A stretch of 64,000 nt of DNA from Linanthus parryae (Eukaryota > Streptophyta > Magnoliopsida > Ericales > Polemoniaceae): the NCBI GenBank assembly GCA_023055425.1, contig JALGPY010000035.1:1045501-1109500 (forward strand), read 5' to 3'. The position numbers and the translations under genes were made by a program. Below the pieces are notes generated by a model. It searched no databases. It had not been told where the DNA came from and was given only the letters and a program-made list of their open reading frames with translations. Shown here piece by piece: positions 1 through 9,945 of this stretch (the stretch's first letter is position 1; each line of letters opens with the position of its first letter).

Positions 1-6
1 TCATTA

Positions 7-623
7 TCTATACTAATATAAAAAGCCAACGCCGAGTTTGGTGAAATCAATTTTTGAAGCCCGTCACATTTTTGTTTTCCCTAATTTTCCCACTACAATA
101 AAGAAGCAGTGAACTTTTGTTGAGGGCTGGAATGTAAAAGACATTAACCCACTCCCTCTACCCATTATCTCCCTCTAAGCCACTACTTGCCCATGTTTTG
201 AAAACTCTACCGTTTCAACAAACCACTGGCGAGAATGGTTGGTTGGCATTACTTCCAGTGGGTGTGTCTTCAGTATCAATTGCCTAAACTTGATGCGTTT
301 GGTCGAATCTTGCCTTTGAGGTTCTTATAAATTCCCGATCTTTTTTTTTTTGTCATATGTGAACAATTTATTCTGTAGTTATAGTGTTACAATGTTTTCC
401 CATTAAATTTCATAAATATATAGACCTGAAATTTCTAGGTTGGCTGAAAAGTTGTTTTCCGATGATGTTTATCTCCGCGAATGAAAAATTGAAGATAATC
501 TGATGCTAATATTTTCATTTGTGTCTTACAATAGCAGATTTTTCTTCCCGTAGTTGAATATTGCTTGATTTTGTTAACATTTTATAATTATAACACACGC
601 ATCGCGTGTGCCCAATATGCTAG
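7..623 (+). mobile_element. Non-autonomous Helitron, 617 bp
   Basis: The 5' end reads TCTATACTAATATAAAA. The 3' end carries a GC-rich hairpin (cacacgc-atc-gcgtgtg, about 596-610) a few bases before CTAG at 620-623. Insertion sits between A (6) and T (624), as Helitrons do, without target duplication. No Rep/helicase reading frame is present, so it is non-autonomous. It lies inside an L-family LTR, so the flanks on both sides belong to one older sequence. Confidence 0.75.
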
Positions 624-1424
624 TAATGATTAAATGAGACAATCATCTATAGACTAGTATGGGGTTGGATTGATATGGAGATATCATGATCCAACACATG
701 GGTATGCATTAAGCGTAATTGCATACTGGATTGACCCATATCTGAGAAGGCTACATACATGTTATGTAAAGTCACAAGCGCTTCTCGTGGTGACTAACGA
801 TATTGTCATCCTTAGACTTGAAGTCACTATATTATCTAATTGTGGATTATTGTGATTTTGGTAGCGTCAAACGCTACACCGTAACTGGGTAGCCATAAAG
901 GCGCGTACCATATACAATAAGAAGCAAGCTTACGAATCGTGGTGGAATTAGATAGAATTTTTCGCTCCCCCATAATGGGAGAAAATATCCGAGGCCACTC
1001 GAGGGATAGTGCTTATGGAATGTCTGGCCAGACTCAAATAAATCAATATGGGATATTGATGTAATTTGCACGAATAAGGCTACTCCCTGGATCGAGAAAC
1101 TATGGATATAGAGACAAAGGGATGTCTCAATTACTTGCACAAGGTTTGTCGGATGACTATTCTATTAGTTGGCTAGAATGGATGTCTTGCTAGAGACGAC
1201 TCCATATTAGAAAATTGTTGCTACCAACTAGATAGAACCTATGGGGTCACACGCTACATAGGGCTGAACTAGATTTGGGAATTAATTTATATGATTAATA
1301 AATTAGAAGGATCACTTTGCAACACCTTGCAAACTTAGTAGGACTAATATGCAAGGAAGGGACTAATCCGAACTCATGTAGGATTAGGAAGGGCCTTTAG
1401 GTAGTTGACAAGGAGTTGTTGGAC

Positions 1425-1433
1425 TATATAAAG
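1425..1433 (+). promoter_or_regulatory. TATA box of L-family LTR copy 1
   Basis: TATATAAAG lies in the middle of the LTR; the same block is present in the other same-strand copy at 6230-6238. This fits the U3/R boundary of a copia LTR. Whether this old copy is still active is unknown. Confidence 0.5.
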
Positions 1434-1832
1434 GATGCTCCTAACTTCCTTCCCACACTAATTCTCATAACATAAGTTGAGTGGAAGAGAACAAAGGAGA
1501 GAGAGCAAGACACAAGGAGGCCGAACCCGACCCTTCGGTCCGCCCCTACCCGTCGGCTAGCCCTCTCTTTGATCCTCGTTGCGTGATTTCTTCTTCCTCT
1601 TCCTCTGGTCCAAGTTAGCACAAAGGAGAAGGAATATCTAGACATCAACCCCAGGCGTGGATCAACCATAGAGACATGAAAAAATTCACGTTACAAGTCA
1701 TCACAGGAGAACCCTAAGGTGTGTAACATTATTCTTCCCTTACCATCGTTATGATTCTCTTCCTGTGATCCTTGGAGAGTCTTGAATGGATAATTTATCT
1801 TTCCGCTGCGTATCCATGATCAAAATCCTATA

Positions 1833-2344
1833 TTTTCAAGGTGAACAATAGAGAAATCTTAGTTAATCAGTTAGCTAGAGCATGTACTAGATAGGTTAGT
1901 GAGGACCACAAGCTGTAACAAATTAAGGCATCTCTTTGTGCTTGAGATCTATGGCTTAGCTTTTGATTAATAAGAATCGAGTTGAAAATCCTGCAGGGAT
2001 TAATTCCCTGAGGTATAGACGTCGGTCCAAGTGGACTGTAATCTATAAATCATTGTGTCTCTTGCATATTCTTTACTGCATTTTACTTAGCTTTTGCACT
2101 GCTCAAAACATGTTTCAGTTCAAGGGCTTGAAACTCATTTCAAGGCCTTGAAAACTATCAGCTTTCTCTTTACTTTCTATTTTGATTCCAAGGACTTGAA
2201 ACTCATTTCAAGGCCTTGAAATACTTGCTGCACTTCACAAATATCTTTGAAGCCACTCTTTTATGAAAATTTGAAAAAGTTTCCATACTCTAGTCAACCC
2301 CCCCTTTTAGAGTATTGATCATGTTTTCATTCCTACATTACTAT
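1833..2344 (+). mobile_element. LTR-like fragment of an unidentified retrotransposon
   Basis: No open coding region. The stretch with 'ttgaaaatcctgcagggattaattccctgagg' character (about 1980-2050) resembles R-U5 segments of plant copia LTRs. It is followed by two direct copies of a block around 'ttgaaactcatttcaagg' (2130-2160 and 2190-2222). A CCTACA-type end at 2332-2337 abuts the truncated RT of element C. Boundaries are not proven by a target duplication. Confidence 0.3.
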
Positions 2345-2800
2345 CCTTCATTATGTAATATGAAAAATAAATTGTGTCCTTTGTTGAATCCAGGAGTTTG
2401 AACCATATACACCCCTTCCTTAAGATGACCATGGAGGAAGGCAGTACTTACATCAAGTTGTCTTATATTCCCAAATCTGGCTTAGAGCCAGAAATATAAG
2501 AATTCTCACTGTATGAATTCTCATTACTGGACTAAATGTTTCAACATAATCAAGACCATATTCTTGATGTTTGGACACTAGATTGGCTTTGTATCAGGAA
2601 ACAGATCCACGAGTGTTTCTTTTGACCTTAAACACCCATTTACATCCAATAGCATGTCTACCAGGTGGAAGAGGAACAAGATACCATGTTCTTTATTGCT
2701 TCAAAGCCTCAAATTCCTCATTCATGACTTTAGACCAATATGGACTCTGCATGGCTTCAATGTATGTATTTGGTTCAGTATCCAGAAGAGTAGTGTTGTT
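2345..2800 (-). pseudogene. Copia reverse transcriptase fragment (element C copy 1)
   Basis: The minus-strand translation contains the copia RT N-terminal signature: a YIEAM..PYWSKVMNEEFEAL block, then LVPLPPGRHAIGCKWVFKVK (about 2620-2760), and near the left end HGHLKEGVYM followed by PGF. A stop interrupts it after EEFEALKQ. The catalytic YVDD-type box is not reached because the element is truncated near 2345. Known role of the family: RNA-templated DNA synthesis of the element. This copy cannot make a working enzyme. Confidence 0.75.
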
Positions 2801-3189
2801 AGTGTGGCACACATTCCTTCAATATTTGGGATTAGGTTTACGAATCCCTTTATTTTCTCTAATATTCAAGGAATGAACAGGTAGTGGAATGATATGGGTA
2901 GGATAATTGGAGGATGAAATAGAAAGCTGAGGAGACTCACTACGAATGGCATCGGGAGCAGGAGGCTCACGTGAATGAGAGATGGATGGGATTGGTGATG
3001 GAGATAAAGGAGAAGGTGATTGTGTAGATGGTGTAGTAGGAGTGATGATGTGATATGTGGGAAAAACAAGAGGAAATTGAATCCAAGAAGAGACAAATGA
3101 AGTGATTTTAAGAGCGGGTTGATTTGTAGAAGAGGGTGAAGAAGCAAAAGGAAATCCAGTTTCAAAGAATCTAACATGTCTGGAGATAT

Positions 3190-3960
3190 GCACATTAGAT
3201 GTGAGAGGATCTAGACTTTTTTAGACTTTAGTGTGTGGGCAATATCCCAAGAACACAGAAGGAGTATTTATTGGTTGTAGTTTCTGTTTGGTATATTTTT
3301 TATAGCTAAGGAAAACACAAATACCCAAATACTCTGAGTTGAGTATAATTCGGAGGTTGTTGAAATAGCATTTTATAGGTAAATGTTGTGAAGAGACACC
3401 TTTGGGAGTCTGTTAATAAGAAAGTTAGTGGTTACAATAGCCACTAACCAAAAAATTTCAGGAACAGAAGCATGAGATAGCAAGGCTAAATATATTTCAA
3501 CTAGATTTATATTTCTCCTTTCCACTTATTCATTTTGTTGGGGAGTGTGAGGACAAGTGGTTTGGTGAAGAGTACCTTGACTTTGAAGGCATATACCAAA
3601 CTGAGTGTTTAAGAATTCAGAACCATTGTTAGTTTTGAATGTCTTGACTTTGAATTTAAAATGATTATGAACAAAGGTTTTAAAATGGAGATAAGTAGAA
3701 TGAGCTTGATCTTTTGTATGAAAGGGATATAGCCAACACTATCTTGAAAAGTTATCAATGAAAAAATGTAATATCAGAATTTAGAGCCATTGGTGAAGGA
3801 CCCCATATGTCAGAGTGTACAAGATCAAATGGTTGACTAGTACAATAGGTAGATAGAACAAACGGGAGCTTATGAGCTTTTGATACTTCACATGGGGTAC
3901 AAGAAGAATTACAAGAAGAATTTGAAAGCTTAAGAACATGTTCAACCGACTCAAGACATT
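3190..3960 (-). pseudogene. Copia integrase fragment (element C copy 1)
   Basis: Minus-strand translation gives a copia integrase core in pieces: HPSANVLSRL, a CEVSKAHKLPF knuckle-side block, PFDLVHSDIWGPSP (first catalytic Asp region), SRYCWLYP.KDQA, KTFKTNNGSEF (second Asp replaced or shifted to Asn) and TCPHTPQQNE (catalytic Glu region). Frameshifts and stops occur. Between integrase and RT the minus strand is proline/serine-rich (2870-3180), as in the copia integrase-RT linker. Confidence 0.7.
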
Positions 3961-4074
3961 AGCAGATGGATGGCTAATTCATTGATGCCAGAGTACAGAA
4001 GATGCAGATGTCACTGCATCAGAAACAATATAAGGAGTATGAGTAGAAGAGCAAGAAGATAAGCATGAAGCATA

Positions 4075-4983
4075 GTTAGTAAAATACGAGACGGAAATAA
4101 AACGTGATACGGTACGTACGTGTATTATACGAATTTTTAGGTTAACAATACGTTAGTAAAAATTCGGCTTAAAAATACGCAATTTGATTAATTCGAGTTT
4201 TCTATACGTAAGTGTATAGTTCGTATACTAGTTATTCATTCGGAATTTAAAATATGGGTGCATTTCGTAGTATTTTAGCATATGTAATGAGTTCTTTGTG
4301 TCACATATTGCCATATTTTCATATTTTTATCAAAGATGTAAAAATAATTTGTAAAGCATGCACTCAATTGTTTATCATTTATGATGTTTACACTATTTAC
4401 TCATAACTAATTACTTATGTAAAATAATGTATCATACTATTCAAACTAAACTACTTCTGTAAAAAAAAGTTACTACGTATTCCCTAATCTTAAACATGTA
4501 TTATTTTAAAACATAATAATATAACACATAAGACTCACGATGCATGTATACACACTGCAATTTTGTTATAGTTATTTTAACTTAATTATAATAACTATAA
4601 TTATATATATAGTAACTATAATTATATATATATATATCATTATAGTTATTTTAACTTAATATTTTCAATGTTTTATTATAATACTTGTAAATATTTATAA
4701 CAATAAATATTTAAAATAGATAAATAGTAAGAAAATATTTAATAATAACTAATAACTATAAGTTACACTATTTTGGATGATAATTTATTCACTGCAATAT
4801 TGTTTTCAAGAAGTTTTTTTCGGAAGTATTGTACGTTAAAACGTGAAATACGAGTATTAAACTTATTTGCTCAAAAATTTGAGTATTTTTCATTAGGTCC
4901 AGCAATTGTGCGAAATACGGAAGTATTTTTCATTTATACATACGGACGGATATTAAACGGAAAAATTCGGAGTATTTACTGAC
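4075..4983. mobile_element. AT-rich non-autonomous insertion with short TIRs, 909 bp
   Basis: It interrupts the GAG-pre-integrase/integrase coding region of element C. The ends are imperfect inverted repeats: GTTAGTAAAATAC at the left and the complement of GTCAGTAAATAC at the right. A TA dinucleotide flanks both sides (4073-4074, 4984-4985), and removing the insert plus one TA rejoins the copia reading. The interior is very AT-rich without a transposase. TA duplication suggests a Tc1/mariner-like MITE, but the TIR is not a Stowaway consensus; the family is unresolved. Confidence 0.5.
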
Positions 4984-5247
4984 TAGGGCATGAAGAAGTA
5001 GGATAAGAAAGAGAATAACTGCTAACCTGTCTCTTAGGAATAACATACATCCCATTTTTACAAGGGAACTGATAGACTATTGTAGGGTTTTGAAGCAGGT
5101 TATGCCGAGGAAATAAAAAAAAAAATATGCTCAAAACTCTCCATGAATCGCAGGTGAAGCATCATAACATGATAAAGGACAATCAGTTACCTTGTGAATC
5201 TAACTGATAACTTTGTGCAGAATAGCGTCCACGCCTATACCGATATC

Positions 5248-6637
5248 TGTTGGATTAGATGCCCTAGAGGAAATCTATATGGAGTATGAACATTGTTTTT
5301 GGCTAGAATATTCATTTAATATTTAATATAATGAAGTCCTTAGATTACAACTTGTTGTTTATCTTAAACATCCCTAGTCCAGTATATTGATTCAAAGTGC
5401 GATCACTATAGACTAGTATGTGGGTAGATTAATATGTAGATATCAAGTCTAACACATGCGTATGAATTAGGAGTAATGACATACTGGATTGACCCACCAC
5501 GAGAAGGATACATTCATTATGTTAACGTCACAAGTGCTTCTCGTAAGTGACAGTGGTATTGTAATCCTTAGACCTGAAGTCACTAGATACTCTAGCTGTG
5601 GAATATTATGTTTTGATCTCGCCAAAAACTACACCGTGACTGGGTAGCAGTAAAGGAGGTTATGGGATATAATAGGAAGCAAGATGAGAGGTGGTAGTGA
5701 CGTAGAGATGATTTTTCCCTCCTACATAATGGGAGAAAATATCCACGGCCACTTGAGGGTAGTGCTTATGGAATGTCTCGCCAGACTCAAATAATTCAAT
5801 ATGAGATATTGATGTTATCTGCATGGATAAGTCTATTCCCAGGATGGAGAAACTATGGATTGGATATACTAGTGTGACACTTATGTCTCGTGTCCAATCC
5901 GGATATAGAGACAAAGGGATAATGCAATACGGTAACATTGGGCACAAGGTTTGTCGGATCACTGACTATTTCTATTAGTTGGGTGGCATAGATGTGTTGT
6001 TAGACACCGCTCTATGTTAGTAATAATTACTACCAACTAAGTAGAAACCTATGGGTTCACACCTTATGGATTAAACTGGATTTGGGCATTAGTTAGTTGG
6101 ACTAATTAAGCAAAAGAATCAAAGCGCAACCACAAGCAAAGTTAGTAGGACTAATTTTCAAGGTGGACTAATCCGTGTATGGACATGATTAGTATTGGGG
6201 AAATATACAGATAATAAGGAGTTATTAACTATATAAAGGCACTCCTGGGTTATTATTTTCATATGAGTCATCATTGTGTTAAAATAACAAATCAAGGAGA
6301 GACAGACAAGGAAGGCCGAAGCCAACCCGTCCGACCCCATACCGCCGTCGGCCACAGTGTGGCGCGCGGCCCTATGGCACCACGTTTTGTGTGATCTTCT
6401 GCCTCTGTCTTAGCGTAGCTATCACAAAGACGTGAAGGGGATTCTAGCACAATCCTAGGTGTGGATACTTGTAGATACATGGATATCATTCTCTGTATCG
6501 TGATCATTCAGAAAAACAAGGTACACAACTTTTTATCCCTTATCGCGTTATGAATGCTTCACTGCGATCCGTGGAGGGGTTTGATCAGGATTCTATTTAT
6601 TGTTATTCCGCTGCGTAACCTGCATCCAAACCCTACA
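5248..6637 (+). mobile_element. L-family solo LTR, copy 2 (nested, opposite strand)
   Basis: Starts TGTTGGATTAGATGCC and ends AACCCTACA, 1390 bp. Flanks are ATATC (5243-5247) and GTATC (6638-6642). The paralogous uninterrupted sequence near 14033 reads 'ctaccggtatccacac', so the target was GTATC and one duplication copy has mutated by one base. A TATATAAAG box lies at 6230-6238. It has no internal region or primer site, so it is a solo LTR. Confidence 0.85.
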
Positions 6638-7019
6638 GTATCCACACATGAGGATTGAGAACAGGACCTTCTCTGCGGATTGTGCTAGCAGCCTAGGTAA
6701 GGAATCACCAAGGAGCATGATCCAATCAAGCAACATAGCAACGATGGAGGAAATGGAGGCGGGGTTCTGCCGAACCTCTGTGTCGTCGGGTATGGGGTTC
6801 GACCTTCTCTTCTTTTTCTCCTTCTCTTGCTCTGACTATTTCATCTAATGAACTAACAGGCATGGGCTAGCCTTTTATAATAAATAACTCCTTATTAATT
6901 ACAAACTCGCCCCAATACTAATCCTGTATATACACGGGTTAGTCTAATTGCTATTTAGTCCAACTAAATATGCATGTTGTAGCGTTTTCATCCTTGATTC
7001 TACAAAATGTTAATTAGTT

Positions 7020-7047
7020 CAACTAATATATATATATATATATATCC
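7020..7047. repeat. (TA)n microsatellite
   Basis: Alternating TA run inside L LTR copy 3. The paralogous LTR copy 4 has the same run at about 32722-32742, so the repeat is an old part of the LTR. Confidence 0.8.
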
Positions 7048-7890
7048 AGTCTAATCCTTTTTGTGTGTGACCCTGCAGGTTCCTATAAGGCTGGCAGTAA
7101 CAATTACAAACATTGAGCGGTGTCTAGCAACCCATCAATGCTACCCAACTAATTGAAATAGTCAGTGATCTGACAAACCTATGTGACCAATATTACCGTG
7201 CTGTGTTGTCCCTTTGTCACAATATCTGGATGGGACGCGAGACCCAGATGTCACACCTATATATCCAATCCATAGTTTCTCGATCTTGGGAATAGACTTA
7301 TCTAAACAGATAACAACAATATAATATATTAATTTATCTAAGTCTGGCCAGACATTTAATAAGTACTACTCATCGAGTGGCCATGGATACATAATCCCGT
7401 TATGTGGGAGGGAAAAATCCTTTCTACATCACTACCATCTCTCAGCTTGCTTCATATCATGTCCGATTCTCATATTTATAGTTACCCAGTTACGGTAAAA
7501 CCTTTGATGATATAAAAACATGGTAATCCACAACTAGAATATCTAGTGACTTCAAGTCAAAGGACTATAACACCATTGTCACTACGAGAAACATTTGTGA
7601 CATTCACATAACTCCCATGTCGTCTTCTCGTGGTGGTCAATCCAGTATGCCATTACTGCTAATGCATACCCATGTGTTAGACTTGAAATCTCCATATCAA
7701 TCAACCCACATACTATTCTATAGTGATCATCCTTCTAACCAATATACTTGACTTGAGATAATTAAAGATAAATAACAATTGCAATCTAAGTAATCCATTA
7801 TATTAATATATACGCATATAATAAAATGAAAATTCTAGCCAAAACAATGTTAATACTAAAATAGATGCCTCTATGGCATCTACACCAACA

Positions 7891-9400
7891 ACTATATGAT
7901 TTGTCCTCAAATACTTAATAAGGGACCCCTTAGATGTGAAAGATACAACATATTTACTAACATAAGTGAACTGTGAGACATAAAGAAGGTTGGATGTAAT
8001 ATTAGGTACAAGAAATATAGTATGAAGATGAAGGTTACTACCATTTGGACGAGTCAGAAGACCATCTGCAAGGTGCGTGTTAGGAACTTGACTACCATTA
8101 CCAACAATTACTCCATTTCACAAGAGTAAGAAGAAGCTGAATGCAACATAGTAGAATCATTAGTTATATGTCCATTAGCTCCCATATCAAAGAGCCAAAA
8201 AGTATCACCTGAGTTGTCATTGTAGTGGAGTTGGCTGCAGCTTCTAATGGATATGTCACATTGTGTATTGAGCTTGATAAGGAGATGCAGCCATGTCAGG
8301 CATTTGATCGACTTATGGTATTTAGTATGATATGAAGATGAAGCAGGTCTAACATGAGCAGACTTGCTATAGTTGGTGTTGCTACTGTTCTAGTTGTAAC
8401 ATCGATTCTATAGTAGGAATCCAAAGCTGTATGTTTAGTTTTGCCAAAACTTTGACAGCCCCTACCATCTAAGTGAGGTCTATATCCATTGTGAAATGTA
8501 GTACTTCTCCCTGTACCATATTGTTGGGCCAGCCTCCATAACTTTTGCCAAAAGACTGATATATCTGTCAGAACTTCTACCTCCTCTATTATTGTAACCA
8601 TTGTATCCTCTTCCCCCTTTTGTGGAGGTCTATAGGTGTATAAAGCAATATTCACATCAGGTGTTTGAGAAAAAGTGTCCCTGATTCCAATACAAGTAGC
8701 TGGTCAGAATTTCCCAAAACATGCAATTTCTCATATAACAGTAAGGCAGAGAGCTCATTCACAGTTATAGTAGTGGATCTCAACCTAATATTGGATTTAA
8801 CAAAGTCATAAGTCACTGGTAAACCACACAGAATATATAAGACTAAGTCCTCATCAATGATGGGCTCTTGGACTTGCAGCAATTGATCAACCAATGTCTT
8901 AGCATAATCAAGATACTAAAGCATAGATTGAGAGCCTTCACTTAGCGTATGAAGTTGGTGCTGGAGTTGACGAATATGAGACCGTGATAATGAAGTAAAA
9001 CGCTGAGCAAGAAGTGTCCAAATATCATATGCAATGTGAAGGTGCAAGATGAGACGTAATACCAATGGTGAAATAGAGGCCATCAGGAAAGTTAAAAGAT
9101 GTTGATCAATGCTCTTACAAGTTTAGAACACAAGATTAGGGATAGAGATACTTGAATCAATGGAAATAGTCGTCGGAGGCTGAGCAGTAGTGAGGTGTTC
9201 AGTTAACGAAATCGCCTGAAAAACTGCTTCAACCGCTGCTCGCCAGAACATGTAGTACTTTTATACATCTTTAATTGTACGAGTGACTTGAGATTAGAGA
9301 TTAGGAAGACGAGACCAGATTGAAGATCCAGCATAACTAACTCGGAAAAACTCGACAAGAAACTATCGCTTTGACTCGGTTCTTGAATGTAAGTCGGCAA
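7891..9400 (-). pseudogene. Copia gag, protease and GAG-pre-integrase (element C copy 1)
   Basis: Broken minus-strand frames match the better preserved copy at 33512-34980 over their whole length. The gag part includes YIQEPSQSDSFL, a LKMYK motif and the VDQLLQVQEPI.DEDLVLYILCGLP block. The protease to pre-integrase stretch ends at 7891 with the TNHIV motif. Several indels relative to copy 2 break the frame. It is non-functional as read. Confidence 0.7.
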
Positions 9401-9623
9401 AACTCGGCAGATGAACTCAAATTGCTAACTCAGTAAAAAGAGAATAGAAGAGTAAATGCAGGATTCAGACACAATTATTTCAGACGAGACTCGAAACGAC
9501 AGCGAGAGAATTAGCATTGGGAGTGGAAGCAACAGAGAAATCTCCAGAACAACGTCGACGAAGATGTATCGCCGGAGAAGAGAATGTGAAGAACAAAGTT
9601 TCGACAGAGGCATAAGCCAATGA

Positions 9624-9636
9624 GGCTCTGATACCA
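9624..9636 (-). other. Primer-binding site of copia C copy 1 (tRNA-iMet type)
   Basis: The reverse complement is TGGTATCAGAGCC, the usual plant primer site complementary to the 3' end of initiator tRNA-Met. It fixes the element's orientation (minus) and places its 5' LTR to the right (from about 9637). Confidence 0.85.
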
Positions 9637-9945
9637 TATAGAAACCTTTCACAGAGAGAAGGAGAAGAGGAAGAAGATTAATTGAGAGAGAATCATTTCA
9701 TTTAATTCTAACATAATACATGAATACAGTCTTTATACACACATAGATCGTATTGGTATTTTCCTCTTCTATTAAAAATTATTAACACTCTAGTCCCTCT
9801 AATGACTACACTGTTACAGATAGACCGTTATATCCGATAGCTTTCGCGTCCATCATATTTTTGATGACATTAAAAAAAAAAGTTGTATTGTTGAAATTCA
9901 TGTTGCATCTTCTTCCTCTCTTGATGGCGCAAAGAGTTACGATCT
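9637..9945 (-). mobile_element. Partial 5' LTR of copia C copy 1
   Basis: About 309 bp next to the primer site, matching 35247-35545 closely. On the minus strand it has a TATAAA-like box (about 9730-9740) and CT-rich sequence before the primer site. Homology between the two copies ends at 'ggcgcaaagagt' (9945 and 35545). That is a recombination breakpoint rather than a proven LTR end. Confidence 0.6.

Larger units (their letters stand above)
1..1832 (+). mobile_element. L-family copia LTR, copy 1 (solo or 3' LTR, interrupted by a Helitron)
   Basis: Positions 1-6 and 624-1832 match the LTR that recurs at 5248-6637 (same strand) and in reverse at 5081-7890 and 13871-33511. Shared landmarks are the block around 650-720, the 'gtaactgggtagc' block near 890, a TATATAAAG box at 1425-1433 and the closing 'ttccgctgcgta...cctata' near 1832. 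The left end lies outside the window, and a Helitron splits it at 7-623. No primer site follows 1832, so it is a solo or 3' LTR. The terminal CA has decayed to TA. Confidence 0.75.
5081..7890 (-). mobile_element. L-family solo LTR, copy 3 (interrupted by copy 2)
   Basis: On the minus strand it begins TGTTGG (ending at 7890) and ends CCCTACA (starting at 5081). It is flanked by a perfect 5-bp direct repeat ACTAT (5076-5080 and 7891-7895). No internal region is present between LTR ends, so it is a solo LTR left by LTR-LTR recombination. It sits in the protease/integrase junction of copia C. An opposite-strand L LTR occupies 5248-6637 inside it; without that insert its length is about 1415 bp. 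Confidence 0.85.
2345..9645 (-). mobile_element. Ty1/copia retrotransposon C, copy 1 (degenerate, interrupted)
   Basis: Read on the minus strand from the right: primer site 9624-9636, gag (about 8650-9400), protease and GAG-pre-integrase (7891-8300), integrase (about 3200-3960) and the first part of RT (2345-2800). It contains many stops and frameshifts. Three insertions split it: the AT-rich element 4075-4983 and the L solo LTR 5081-7890, which itself holds 5248-6637. The RT stops at the conserved 'HGHLKEGVYM...PGF' region near 2345; the rest of RT, RNase H and the 3' LTR are missing. Confidence 0.8.

Noticed and set aside
670..1669. Short ORFs of 61-88 codons in the first 2 kb on both strands
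   Set aside because: They lie inside an L-family LTR; similar frames recur in the paralogous LTRs and break there, so they are not genes.
2819..3195. Two overlapping Pro/Ser-rich minus-strand ORFs
   Set aside because: They fall in the integrase-RT linker of copia C, where low-complexity sequence is expected; the frame is not independent of the element.
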